A DNA stretch of 64,000 nucleotides from Methylocapsa sp. S129 (GTDB lineage: Bacteria; Pseudomonadota; Alphaproteobacteria; Rhizobiales; Beijerinckiaceae): NCBI RefSeq assembly GCF_009765995.1, contig NZ_LMUI01000060.1:142218-206217 (forward strand). The letters are read 5' to 3'. The notes under the pieces were generated by a model. It worked only from the letters and a program-made list of their open reading frames with translations. It had not been told where the DNA came from and did not search any database. Numbering within the stretch: the stretch's first letter is position 1; every line of letters begins with the position of its first letter. The translations under genes were made by a program, and so were the position numbers. Below are positions 35,720 through 44,545 of the stretch, piece after piece.

Positions 35720-36721
35720 ATGAAGAAGTTTCTGAACGAAGCGGTCGACTTCGTCGACGAGATGCTGGAAGGCATCTATCTCGCGCATCCGCAACTGACC
35801 TCCGTGAACGACGACAAGCGCTGCATGGTCGTCGCCCGGCGGAAGAGCGGCAAGGTGGGGATCGCCACCGGCGGCGGCTCAGGACATCTTCCCCTGTTCC
35901 TCGGCTACGTGGGCGAGGGAATGCTCGACGGCGCGGCTGTGGGAGGGGTCTTCCAGTCTCCCAGCGCCGAGCAGATGACCGAAGTCACTAAGGCGATCGA
36001 TCAGGGCGCGGGCGTGCTCTACATCTACGGCAACTACAGCGGCGATCTCATCAACTTCGGCATGGCGGCCGAAATGTCCGAACTCGACGGCATCGCGGTC
36101 AAGCAGGTCGTCGGCAACGACGATGTCGCGTCCTCGGTGGTGGGCGAAGAGCACAAGCGGCGCGGCGTCGCCGGCATCTTCTTCGTTTTCAAGGCCGCGG
36201 GCGCCGCGGCGGCGGAGGGCCTCTCGCTCGACGAGGTGACGCGCGTGGCCGACAAGGCGCGCGCGAGAACCCGCACTATGGGCGTAGCGCTCAGCTCCTG
36301 CGTCGTGCCAGAGATCGGCCATGCCACCTTTTCGATCGGCGAAGACGAGATGGAAATTGGCATGGGCATCCATGGCGAGCCCGGGATCAGCCGCAGGACG
36401 CTGGCCAAGGCCGACAAGGTCGTCGACGAGATGATGGGCCGCGTCTTCGCCGAGCAGACGCTTGGGCGGGGCGACGAAGTCGCCGTGCTGATTAACGGGC
36501 TTGGCGGCACCGCCAAGGAGGAACTTTACATCCTGTTCCGGCGCGTCTCGCAGTTGTTGACGGAGCGCGGCGCCGCGGCAAAGCATGTCTGGATCGGCGA
36601 ATATGCGACGTCGATGGAAATGGCGGGCGCCTCCATCTCGATCCTTCACCTCGACGAGGAGCTCGACCGCCTGATCGCCGCCCCGGCCAACACCCCCTTC
36701 TTCAGCCACAGCAAAGCCTGA
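35720..36721 (+). CDS. Dihydroxyacetone/tetrulose kinase, DhaK-like subunit
   Basis: This 333-residue DAK1-domain protein matches E. coli DhaK at its functional positions: His56 in GGGSGH, Asp109 in NYSGD and His218 in GMGIHGEPG, the histidine that binds the substrate carbonyl covalently. The ATG at 35720 begins MKKFLNEAVDFVDEML. No PTS DhaM gene is nearby, so an ATP-dependent two-subunit kinase with the adjacent DhaL-like protein is more likely. In sugar-importer operons such enzymes often act on tetruloses or other ketoses, not just dihydroxyacetone. Confidence 0.87.
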   Translation: MKKFLNEAVDFVDEMLEGIYLAHPQLTSVNDDKRCMVVARRKSGKVGIATGGGSGHLPLFLGYVGEGMLDGAAVGGVFQSPSAEQMTEVTKAIDQGAGVLYIYGNYSGDLINFGMAAEMSELDGIAVKQVVGNDDVASSVVGEEHKRRGVAGIFFVFKAAGAAAAEGLSLDEVTRVADKARARTRTMGVALSSCVVPEIGHATFSIGEDEMEIGMGIHGEPGISRRTLAKADKVVDEMMGRVFAEQTLGRGDEVAVLINGLGGTAKEELYILFRRVSQLLTERGAAAKHVWIGEYATSMEMAGASISILHLDEELDRLIAAPANTPFFSHSKA

Positions 36722-36732
36722 GGAACGCCGGC

Positions 36733-37608
36733 ATGGACGCGATTTCTTCAACCGATCTCGTCGCGCTGTTCGCCGCTTGGCGCGCGACGTTCGCCGCGCA
36801 ACGGGAGTTCTTGATCTCGCTCGACGGTAGGGTGGGGGACAGTGACCTTGGCATCACCATGGCGAAGGCGTTCGCCGCCGCCGCCGAGGCGGTCGCCGCC
36901 GCGCCGTCAGGCGCGCCGATCGGCAAGATTCTCATCACGGCTGGCTTGGCCATGGCCAAAGCGGCGCCTTCCACCATGGGCACGCTCACGGCGACCGGTT
37001 TCATGCGCGGCGGCAAGGCGTTGGAGAGCGCCAGCGCCATGGGTGTGAGGGAAGTCGCTGCGTTCTGGCGGGCATACGGTAACGGGGTTGCAGAACGGGG
37101 AAAGGCGAAGTTGGGGGACAAGACGATTCTGGATGTGATCGACCCTGTCGCCACGACCCTTAAGGGCGCGGTGGAGACCGGCGACGCCTTGGCGGCCGCG
37201 CTTTCGGCCGCCGCGAGCGTCGCGGAGGAGGCGCTCGAGAATACCAAGACTATGGTGGCCCAGCACGGCAAGGCCGCGGCCTTCCAGGAGAAATCCGTCG
37301 GGCATCAGGACGCCGGCGCCACCGTCGGCGTGCTTATGATCCAGATCATGCGCGATTTTACTGTCGCACGGTCCAGCGCCGCCGGCTTGCAAGCGGGTGG
37401 CGAAACGGCGCCCGCCCTCAAAGACTCGACTGCTTCGTTTTTAGAGTCGACCGACCCTTCGGCAGTCGCCCGGCGGCTTGTTTTGCGGCGGCCTTTCGGA
37501 ATTTCGGTTCGAAGGTCGCTTGCGGCTGTCCCTTCTCTTTTCGCGGCGCGCATTTCGTCCGTCTTGGCGAGATGGATGCAAGTCCCGTTTACTTCTAACG
37601 CGCGGTAG
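36733..37608 (+). CDS. Dihydroxyacetone/tetrulose kinase, DhaL-like subunit with odd C-terminus
   Basis: This DAK2 (nucleotide-binding) subunit shows the Mg-binding aspartates Asp31, Asp36 and Asp38 in LDGRVGDSDLG and the SVGHQDAGATVGVLMI block that normally ends the domain near residue 205. The frame continues to 291 residues, so about 80 extra residues follow (rich in Ser, Arg and Ala, with no family content). A lost native stop or a frameshift near the end is the likely cause. The kinase core looks intact. Confidence 0.8.
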   Translation: MDAISSTDLVALFAAWRATFAAQREFLISLDGRVGDSDLGITMAKAFAAAAEAVAAAPSGAPIGKILITAGLAMAKAAPSTMGTLTATGFMRGGKALESASAMGVREVAAFWRAYGNGVAERGKAKLGDKTILDVIDPVATTLKGAVETGDALAAALSAAASVAEEALENTKTMVAQHGKAAAFQEKSVGHQDAGATVGVLMIQIMRDFTVARSSAAGLQAGGETAPALKDSTASFLESTDPSAVARRLVLRRPFGISVRRSLAAVPSLFAARISSVLARWMQVPFTSNAR

Positions 37609-37673
37609 CCTGCGTCGTACGTCAAGAACCGCCGATGATGTTTCCAATAAACAATCAATCAGGGAGAACCAAG

Positions 37674-38810
37674 GTGAGAGAATTTCTTTTCGATACAGCC
37701 GCGCGGCTGAGGACGATCGCCGGTACGGCGATCGTCGCTGGATCGATCGGCGCGGCGCCGATCGCGAGCGTTTCCACCGCCGCGGCGGCTGACGACGGCG
37801 TGCTCCAGGCTGCGCGCAGCATGACGCCGCCCGACTATGCCGGCCCCACGATTCCCGCCAAGGCGCCCAAGGACATCAAGATCGCCGTGGTGACCTGCCT
37901 GTCGGTGCTCCACGGCTGCGTGTCCCCGGCCGATGGAATTCAGCATGCCGGTGAAAAGCTCGGCTGGACCGTCAAGGTTTACGACGGCGGCGGAACGCCA
38001 AACAAGCAGAACGCTGCGATCCTGGATGCGATCTCATCCGGCGCCAACGTGATCGCGACAATCGCCATCGACCCCAACCTCATCCAATTGGCGCTGAGCG
38101 AAGCCAAGAAGGCCGGCATCCCCGTGGTCGCTGGCTCAAACGGCATCGACACGCCCAATCCGGTCAAGGCCCCGGCGAACGGGGGGTTGGGCTTCGCGTT
38201 CGACGTATCGCCCGATTACGGCACGCTGGGCGTGCACGCCGCCCAGTGGATGATCGCGGACTCGAATGGCAAGGCGAACATCGCCCTGTTTTCCGACAGG
38301 GAATTCCCCTCGATCATGGCGCAGGAGGCCGGCATCCTTCAGGGGCTCGCCGACTGCAAGACCTGCACGGTCTCCAAGCAGATCTACTTCACCGCGACGC
38401 AGATCGCGAGCCAGCTCGGCCAGATGACGGTCGATTACGTCCGCAGCCATCCGGACGTCGATTACATCTACGGCGCCTTCGACCCGCCGGTCGCCGCGCA
38501 GGTCGCGGCTCTGATGCAGGCCGGCATGGCCAACAGGGTGAAGATTGTCGGTGCGCTCGGCAATCAGCAAAACCTGAACTTCATCCGCGCCGGCCGCCTG
38601 CAGGTCGCCGATATGGCCTATGACAACGAATATATGGGATGGGCCATGGTGGACCAGACCATCCGGCTGTTGAACAAGCAGCCGCTGATCGAGCCGCATG
38701 GCGAGAACCTGCCCTTCGTCATCCTCGACAAGACGAACCTTCCGGCGCCGGGCGCAGATTGGCAGGCCAAGACGGGGTACCAGGATAAGTTCCTCGCGCT
38801 CTGGAAGTAG
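37674..38810 (+). CDS. Ribose-type sugar-binding protein
   Basis: This 378-residue periplasmic binding protein has a long signal region with an alanine-rich cleavage area (VSTAAAADDG). The mature part opens DIKIAVVTCLSVLHGC and has GANVIATIAIDPNLIQLAL and GSNGIDTPNP, typical of the RbsB-like class. The GTG at 37674 sits after AGGGAGAACCAAG; an upstream ATG at 37635 lacks a ribosome site. It precedes the ATPase by six bases. Confidence 0.87.
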   Translation: MREFLFDTAARLRTIAGTAIVAGSIGAAPIASVSTAAAADDGVLQAARSMTPPDYAGPTIPAKAPKDIKIAVVTCLSVLHGCVSPADGIQHAGEKLGWTVKVYDGGGTPNKQNAAILDAISSGANVIATIAIDPNLIQLALSEAKKAGIPVVAGSNGIDTPNPVKAPANGGLGFAFDVSPDYGTLGVHAAQWMIADSNGKANIALFSDREFPSIMAQEAGILQGLADCKTCTVSKQIYFTATQIASQLGQMTVDYVRSHPDVDYIYGAFDPPVAAQVAALMQAGMANRVKIVGALGNQQNLNFIRAGRLQVADMAYDNEYMGWAMVDQTIRLLNKQPLIEPHGENLPFVILDKTNLPAPGADWQAKTGYQDKFLALWK

Positions 38811-38816
38811 ACTCCA

Positions 38817-40349
38817 ATGGCGGTGACTGCGACGGGCGTACGGAAGGTGTTCGCGGGCTTGAAAGCTCTCGACGATGTCGCTATCGACCTCCGCAATGGT
38901 GAGATCCACGCGCTGCTGGGGGCGAACGGCAGCGGAAAGTCGACCCTGGCCAAGGTGCTGACCGGGGTCTACCAGCCCGATCGCGGCGAGATCACGGTCG
39001 GCGCGGCGCGCGTGAGCCGCATTGCCTCGCCCAGTCACGCGAATGAGCTTGGAATAGCGGTGGTGCACCAGGAGGCGCCCCTCATCGACAGCATGACGGT
39101 CGCGGAAGGCATGGCGCTGTTCCGCGGCTATCCCACGGCGAGCGGACGAGTACGGTGGGACCGGCTGCGGGACGAAACGACCGCGCTGCTCCGAGCCTTC
39201 GACGTCGATGTCGATCCCGATCGCCTCGCCGGAACACTCAGCCCGGCCGAACGGGCGCTTGTCGCGATGGTGATCGCGCTCGACCAGGTGAAGATCGGCC
39301 TCGAACTGCTGATCCTTGACGAGTTGACCGCCTCGCTGCCCGAAAAGCAGGCCGCGACCTTTCTCGATCGCGTCGTCGCCGTCGCACGCGCTGGCACGGC
39401 GGTTCTGATGGTGACGCACCGCTTGGCGGAGTTGCAGGGGCGCGCCGACAAGGTGATGGTGTTGCGCAATGGCCGGGTGGTGCACAGCGCCCCGGCCGAC
39501 GCAGTCGATCACAAGACGCTTGTCTCGATAATGGTTGGTCCGCACGACGCCCCGACCATGCCCGGGGACGCCGCCACGAGCGACATCGTTTCGCGGCTCT
39601 GGGCGACCGTGTCGCGGTTCGGCGCCGGCAAGGAGGAGCAAGGACCGGTGCTCCAGGCGCGGCATCTCGCGGGCCGGTTCATGCGGGACGTCTCCTTTGA
39701 TGTTCGTCGCGGCGAGATCGTTGGGGTCGTTGGGCTGATCGAAAGCGGCATCAACGAGCTGCCACAGATGCTCGGCGGCATAGTGCAACGGCAGGGAGGC
39801 ACGCTCGTGGTCGGCGACCACGACCTGCCGCGCAGCATGACGCCCCGCGCGGCCATTCGAGCCGGCCTCATGCTGCTCCCCGTGGATCGGCTCCGTTCGG
39901 GCGGCATCGGCACGCTCGATCTGACCGAGAACGTGCTTCTCCCCGAGCTCGGCGACTTCTGGCATGCGCGGTCCCGAGAGTGGCGGGTGATGGAGGAGAT
40001 CATCGCTTGCTTTGACGTGCGGCCTCCGCATCCCGAGGCGCTGTTCGGCCGGCTGAGCGGCGGCAATCAGCAGAAGATCCTGCTCGGGAAATGGCTGCTG
40101 CTGCGGCCTTCCGTTCTGGTTCTCGAGGATCCGACCTCCGGGGTGGATCCGAACGCCCGGGCGAAGATGTTCGAGGCCCTCGCTGATGCGGCCCGCCAGG
40201 GCGTCTCGATCCTGTTCTTTTCGACCGAGCCCGAACAACTGGCCGCCATGTGCTCTCGCGTCCTCGTTCTGCGCGATGGGGTCGTGGCGGCGGAGCTGAC
40301 GGGCGGCGACCTCGACCAAGAAATCATCAGCCAGTGGTCTTACGCATGA
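38817..40349 (+). CDS. Sugar ABC transporter ATPase, RbsA/XylG-like, with changed motifs
   Basis: This 510-residue tandem ATPase has Walker A GANGSGKST and Q-loop VVHQEAPL in the first half. The first signature is degenerate (LSPAERALVAMV instead of LSxGxxQ) and Walker B reads LLILDELTASLP. In the second half the signature LSGGNQQK is intact, but Walker B is VLVLEDPTSGVD, with the Asp-Glu pair reversed. The first half may have lost activity. It overlaps the permease by four bases. Confidence 0.85.
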   Translation: MAVTATGVRKVFAGLKALDDVAIDLRNGEIHALLGANGSGKSTLAKVLTGVYQPDRGEITVGAARVSRIASPSHANELGIAVVHQEAPLIDSMTVAEGMALFRGYPTASGRVRWDRLRDETTALLRAFDVDVDPDRLAGTLSPAERALVAMVIALDQVKIGLELLILDELTASLPEKQAATFLDRVVAVARAGTAVLMVTHRLAELQGRADKVMVLRNGRVVHSAPADAVDHKTLVSIMVGPHDAPTMPGDAATSDIVSRLWATVSRFGAGKEEQGPVLQARHLAGRFMRDVSFDVRRGEIVGVVGLIESGINELPQMLGGIVQRQGGTLVVGDHDLPRSMTPRAAIRAGLMLLPVDRLRSGGIGTLDLTENVLLPELGDFWHARSREWRVMEEIIACFDVRPPHPEALFGRLSGGNQQKILLGKWLLLRPSVLVLEDPTSGVDPNARAKMFEALADAARQGVSILFFSTEPEQLAAMCSRVLVLRDGVVAAELTGGDLDQEIISQWSYA

Positions 40350-41368
40350 GCTCCAGGGAAACCGCCCGCGCCGGCATCGCGCCCAACGATAAATCGGACG
40401 TGGTCGCCGGCCCGTCGTCGGTGCTGCGGAAGGCCGCGACGATCGTCTTCACGCGCTATGCGACCGTCCTCCTGTTGGTGTTGTTCGCGATCGTTTTCTC
40501 GGCGACCAGCCCTCAGTTCCTGACCGCAGCCAACTGGCAGAACCTGCTTGTCGTCCAGGCGGTGGTCAGTTGCTCGGCCTTTGCGGCCATCCTGCCGCTG
40601 GTCGTCGGCGAGTTCGACCTGTCGCTGGGCAACATGATCGGCTTCCTCACGATGCTCGGCGCCTTCCTGAGCGGGCAGGGCTATGAGGCGCCCACCGTCA
40701 TCCCCGTGATGCTGCTGGGCGGTGTGCTGGTCGGTCTGCTGAACGGCTTTCTCACCGTCTACTTCCAGATCAGCTCCTTCATCGCGACGCTGGGCATCGG
40801 CATCCTGCTCAGCGGCGTCACCATGGGGCTGAGCGGCGGCCAGGTGCTGTTTGACGGCATCCCGCAGATGATCCTGTCGGTCGGCCAGGGTCATTTCCTG
40901 GGCCTGGGCGTCACGGTCTGGCTTACCGCGATCATTGCCGTCATTCTGCTGTACGTGCTCGAGCAGACCCCCTTCGGGCGGAAGCTCTATGCGGTGGGCG
41001 GCTCGGAGCGGGTGGCCTTCCTGGCCGGCATCCGCACCGGGCTCCTGAAGATCGCGGCTTTCGCGCTCGCCGGCCTCCTGATCGGCATCGGGGCGATCTT
41101 CGCCCTCGGGCAGAACGGCGCCGCCAATGCCGGCTTCGGCCCCGAACTGCTGCTGCCTGCGTATGCAGCCGCCTTTCTGGGCGTCACAACCTATCGACCC
41201 GGCTACTACAACATTCCTGGGGCCGTGATCGCGATCCTGCTAATGGCGGTCGGTTTCAACGGCCTCAATCTGCTCGGCGCGCCGTTCTGGGTGCAGCCCA
41301 TCTTCAATGGAACGGTCCTCGTCGTAGCGGTCATCTGCGCGCGGGCCGAGTCGCGTCGCACGAAATAG
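40346..41368 (+). CDS. Ribose-type ABC transporter permease
   Basis: This 340-residue permease of the RbsC/XylH class has about nine membrane segments. Key blocks are LPLVVGEFDLSLGNMIGF and ISSFIATLGIGILLSG, then QTPFGRKLYAVGGSERVAFLAGI, the family coupling region. The ATG at 40346 overlaps the ATPase stop. It completes the importer of this operon. Confidence 0.9.
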   Translation: MSSRETARAGIAPNDKSDVVAGPSSVLRKAATIVFTRYATVLLLVLFAIVFSATSPQFLTAANWQNLLVVQAVVSCSAFAAILPLVVGEFDLSLGNMIGFLTMLGAFLSGQGYEAPTVIPVMLLGGVLVGLLNGFLTVYFQISSFIATLGIGILLSGVTMGLSGGQVLFDGIPQMILSVGQGHFLGLGVTVWLTAIIAVILLYVLEQTPFGRKLYAVGGSERVAFLAGIRTGLLKIAAFALAGLLIGIGAIFALGQNGAANAGFGPELLLPAYAAAFLGVTTYRPGYYNIPGAVIAILLMAVGFNGLNLLGAPFWVQPIFNGTVLVVAVICARAESRRTK

Positions 41369-41383
41369 CGAGTGGAGGACGGC

Positions 41384-42235
41384 ATGGCGGAGACTGCAGC
41401 GATGGATGGAAAGATCTGGGAAATCTTCGTGCTCGAATATGCGCGCAGCAAGGACCAGCCGGTCGCGACACTGATCCAGGGCGCCTATGACGCAGGCGCC
41501 ATCGACCTGCCTTTCGCCTTCGTCCTGGCGCGGAGCGGAAGTCGCAACATCCTGGTCGACTGCGGCTTCATGAAAGAGGGCAACGGCGTCGCGGTCGCAG
41601 AGAAGTTCGGGATCCCGAAATGGATCTCGCCAGTCCGCATGGTGGAGGCGATGGGCGTCCAAGCGGGCGACATCACCGACGTCGTGTTGTCTCATGCCCA
41701 CTTCGACCACATGGGGTCGATCGAGAAGTTCCCCAACGCCATGCTGCACCTCCAGAAGCGGGAGTTGCTGAGCTGGGTGGAGCTGATGGCGCTGCCTCCA
41801 AGGTTCGGCTTTCTCACGCTCGTGCTCGATCCGGACGACATCTACAGCGCCCTCGATGCCGCAAAGGAGCACCGATTGTCGTTGATCGAGGGCGATGCGG
41901 ACGACGTCGTGCCCGGCGTCCACGTGCGCTCGGGCGAGGGGCACACATTTGGCCAGCAGTTCGTGGTCCTGGAGACTGCGCGGGGCCGCATCGTCGTGGC
42001 GGGCGACTGTGTTTACGGGGCGCAGAATCTGACTGGGCACAATCACGATGGTGTCTACATCCCACTCGGCTCCGGCATCGGCAGCGCCTGGGATCAGTTG
42101 AAATCCCTCGATCGCATCAACAAGGAGATCGGCGGCGACCTCAACCGCCTCGTCATCTTGCACGACTTCGACCGCTGGACACGCTACCAGCAGATCAACG
42201 AAATTGAGGGCTTCCGTATTTTCAAGGTCGCCTGA
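41384..42235 (+). CDS. Metallo-beta-lactamase-fold lactonase (AHL-lactonase-like)
   Basis: This 283-residue protein has the dinuclear zinc motif SHAHFDHMG (His104, His106, Asp108, His109), GEGHTFGQQ with the later His and VVAGDCVYG with the bridging Asp. It belongs to the group annotated as N-acyl homoserine lactonases, which also includes gamma-butyrolactonases. In an operon with a kinase and a sugar importer, a sugar-lactone ring-opening role fits better than quorum quenching, but that is inference. The ATG at 41384 has GGAGG at a normal distance. Confidence 0.75.
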   Translation: MAETAAMDGKIWEIFVLEYARSKDQPVATLIQGAYDAGAIDLPFAFVLARSGSRNILVDCGFMKEGNGVAVAEKFGIPKWISPVRMVEAMGVQAGDITDVVLSHAHFDHMGSIEKFPNAMLHLQKRELLSWVELMALPPRFGFLTLVLDPDDIYSALDAAKEHRLSLIEGDADDVVPGVHVRSGEGHTFGQQFVVLETARGRIVVAGDCVYGAQNLTGHNHDGVYIPLGSGIGSAWDQLKSLDRINKEIGGDLNRLVILHDFDRWTRYQQINEIEGFRIFKVA

Positions 42236-42242
42236 CGTCCAG

Positions 42243-42274
42243 TGCAAATCGCTTGCCCCGGGGATGCATTTGCA
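42243..42274. terminator. Inverted repeat between convergent genes, possible terminator
   Basis: TGCAAAT and ATTTGCA are seven-base inverted arms around an inner CCCC/GGGG pair, eight bases after the lactonase stop and before the convergent LacI gene. No strong T-tract follows, so rho-independent termination is uncertain. Confidence 0.4.
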
Positions 42275-42391
42275 GAGCGTCGCCGCCTCGACGCAGGCGT
42301 GACGATGGTCGGCGCAGGTCCGAGTCTGGAGCGAGTTCTCAGGCGCTTCGAGAATGGGCGCCTCGCTCCAAGACGCCGTGTCGGACGACGG

Positions 42392-43426
42392 CTACGCGAG
42401 CGGCGGGGCGGTCGTTCGACGCTCAATCAGCGTTGGCGAGATGATGACATTCGAAAGGGCGCCGCCGCCGCTCAAGCGCGCGAGAAGGTGGTTTGCCGCC
42501 AGCCGGCCAATCTCAGCATTATCGACCCTCATCGTGGTCAGGGCGGGATCGAATTCTCCTGCCATGCTGATATCGTCGAAACCCGTTATCGATAGATCGC
42601 GGGGAGCCTCGATGCCCATGGCTCGGGCCTCTAGCAGCGCGCCGATCGCCAGCAAGTCGTTGCCGCAGATGATCGCTGTTGGACGCGGACCGGCGTTGCC
42701 AAAAATGCACCGTAACCCTTTGCGGCCTGCGGCTATCCCGTATTCACCTTCGCAGAGATGCTGTGGGCGCAATCCTAGCCCCTGCTCCGCGAGAGCGTCA
42801 CGTACGCCGGCGAGGCGGGCGACAACGCGCTCATTATTGAGCGTCGGCTGCAGGATCATTCCAATGACCGAGTGTCCCAGTGCAAGCAGATGCCGGGTGA
42901 TGGCGTGGAACGCCGCGCGATTGTCGAATCCGATGCAGGGATGCGATGTGCCCGGCGCGGATCCATATGTGATGATATATGGCACGCGCCGGGCCTGGAT
43001 AACTTCGAACAACCGCGGCTCCGGCACATCTCCAAGGATCGCCAGCGCTTCGACGCCGCGCGCGAGCATAGCGTACACCTGCGCCGCCGCCTGCTTTGGG
43101 TCATAGTTGGAGCAACCGATTAGCAGCGTGATGTTCTGCTCGGCGAACGAGGCCTGCATAGCTCCCACCTGGGTTGCGAAAACCTCTTGCCCTAGTGTCG
43201 GCATAACGACGCCGGCGATTAACGTACGACGCTTAGCCAGGGCGGAACCGGCGGCATGCGGTAGCCAACCGAGCGACGCCGCGGCTGCGAGAACGCGCTC
43301 TCGAACCGCTGGCGCAACTTTTGTCGGCGTGTTGAACGTACGGGACACGGTAGCCGTCGACACCCCGGCTGCTTCCGCGACGTTTTGGGCGCGGGCGGCC
43401 CGAGGTGGATGCTTGTCTGCGTGCAT
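42392..43426 (-). CDS. LacI-family transcriptional regulator
   Basis: This 344-residue regulator has the helix-turn-helix NVAEAAGVSTATVSRTFNTP near 16-35, a hinge, and a periplasmic-binding-like domain with GFDDISMAGEFDPALTTMRV. The ATG at 43426 gives MHADKHPPRAARAQNV; an upstream frame to 43474 is possible but unlike the family. It is convergent with the lactonase and divergent from the HD-domain gene, and two LacI-type palindromes lie between them. Confidence 0.87.
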   Translation of the reverse strand: MHADKHPPRAARAQNVAEAAGVSTATVSRTFNTPTKVAPAVRERVLAAAASLGWLPHAAGSALAKRRTLIAGVVMPTLGQEVFATQVGAMQASFAEQNITLLIGCSNYDPKQAAAQVYAMLARGVEALAILGDVPEPRLFEVIQARRVPYIITYGSAPGTSHPCIGFDNRAAFHAITRHLLALGHSVIGMILQPTLNNERVVARLAGVRDALAEQGLGLRPQHLCEGEYGIAAGRKGLRCIFGNAGPRPTAIICGNDLLAIGALLEARAMGIEAPRDLSITGFDDISMAGEFDPALTTMRVDNAEIGRLAANHLLARLSGGGALSNVIISPTLIERRTTAPPLA

Positions 43427-43514
43427 ATCCGTGCCCTGTTTCAACTCCCACTGTACCCGATAAGCACGATGCAAACCGTTCTTTTATCCTGCTTCCCCAG
43501 CGGTTACCAGCAAT

Positions 43515-43526
43515 GTATGCGCATAC
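43515..43526. promoter_or_regulatory. Candidate LacI operator 1
   Basis: GTATGCGCATAC is a perfect 12-base palindrome with the central CG of LacI-family sites, 89 bases upstream of the LacI start. The 353 bases between 43427 and 43779 hold this site and the next one but no gene. Confidence 0.5.
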
Positions 43527-43600
43527 TCATATTATTTATCCGTGATCGCCACAATAATGTGGCGACTTTCTAAGTTATGGTCTTGAATGGCGAGATTATG

Positions 43601-43614
43601 TGAAAGCGCTTGCA
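43601..43614. promoter_or_regulatory. Candidate LacI operator 2
   Basis: TGAAAGCGCTTGCA fits the LacI-family pattern TGnAAnCGnTTnCA. It lies 75 bases downstream of the first palindrome and 166 bases upstream of the HD-domain gene, so a looped pair of operators is possible. Confidence 0.55.
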
Positions 43615-43779
43615 TACTCTCTTGAGCTTGGCTACTTTCCTCGCAACAAAGATGGGTGGAACGTCGATAGGAAGAGGCTCGGGTGCTCTATTTCCTGCTC
43701 AGTCGACAGCAATCTAGGCCGGGGCGCGCTTGCAATCCTCAGCTCAGATTCGCCGCCTCGCATAGGAGCTGAGCCGACC

Positions 43780-44436
43780 ATGATGGCTGGATATCGCGCC
43801 GACTTTTCGCTTGAGCTTCGAGCTGGCGTCATCGAAGACCTGCCGGAGTTGCGGCTCATCGCCGATCAAGATTTGCGCGAACAGGCCATCGACGCCTGGG
43901 CCATCGCTCTTGCACAGTCGAGCTTCCGCCGGATCAAGGATATTCCGGGCGAAGCCATTCCCGGCGTGCTGGTGCTGAATCGAGGCGGTCAGGACATGCA
44001 CCTGCGCGGGGTGACTCGTCTTGCCCTGAGCTATGTCGAATATTTCGCCGACGCCTTTCCTGAGGCCGACATCGACCGCGACATCGTCATTGCGGGCGGC
44101 TTATGCCACGACGTCGGGAAGACCTTCGAGTGCGATCCCGAGAATTTGCGGCGCTGGAGGGCCGACGGCAGCCGCGTCGGTCGGCCTTCTCTGCGTCACC
44201 CGGTTTATGGCGCCCACATCTGCCTGTTGGCGGGGCTGCCCGAGGCGGTCGCCCATATCGCGGCTTGCCATTCGCCCGAAGGCGACAATGTGCGGCGGAG
44301 CCTCGAATGCCAGATGGTTCACGAGGCGGACGTCGCCTGGTGGAGGATCGCCGCTGGTTCCGGCCTGGTCCGACCCGACACGGTTCCCGACGAATTCGTC
44401 CGGATGTTCGATCAGAGAGCGGTGCGCAAGCCATGA
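43780..44436 (+). CDS. HD-domain phosphohydrolase-like protein
   Basis: This 218-residue protein has an HD domain: His74, GGLCHDVGK with His110 and Asp111, then RHPVYGAHICL and ACHSPEGDN, as in metal-dependent phosphohydrolases. The ATG at 43780 follows GGAGC; the frame remains open upstream but looks noncoding. It is the first gene of the operon and could hydrolyse a phosphorylated sugar or nucleotide derived from the transported compound. Substrate unknown. Confidence 0.78.
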   Translation: MMAGYRADFSLELRAGVIEDLPELRLIADQDLREQAIDAWAIALAQSSFRRIKDIPGEAIPGVLVLNRGGQDMHLRGVTRLALSYVEYFADAFPEADIDRDIVIAGGLCHDVGKTFECDPENLRRWRADGSRVGRPSLRHPVYGAHICLLAGLPEAVAHIAACHSPEGDNVRRSLECQMVHEADVAWWRIAAGSGLVRPDTVPDEFVRMFDQRAVRKP

Positions 44437-44545
44437 CGCGCGCGACGCTGCAAATGCTTTCGCCGAAACGCCCGCCGTAATGGGGGGGGCAGCAAGCGAC
44501 ATGACCGACAAAACGCCGTCAATACGAAAAGAAGGGGAGGTATTT

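Noticed and set aside
38136-40319. A 727-codon minus-strand frame opposite the ATPase gene
   Set aside because: Opposite a clear ABC ATPase with intact Walker A; composition typical of antisense frames.
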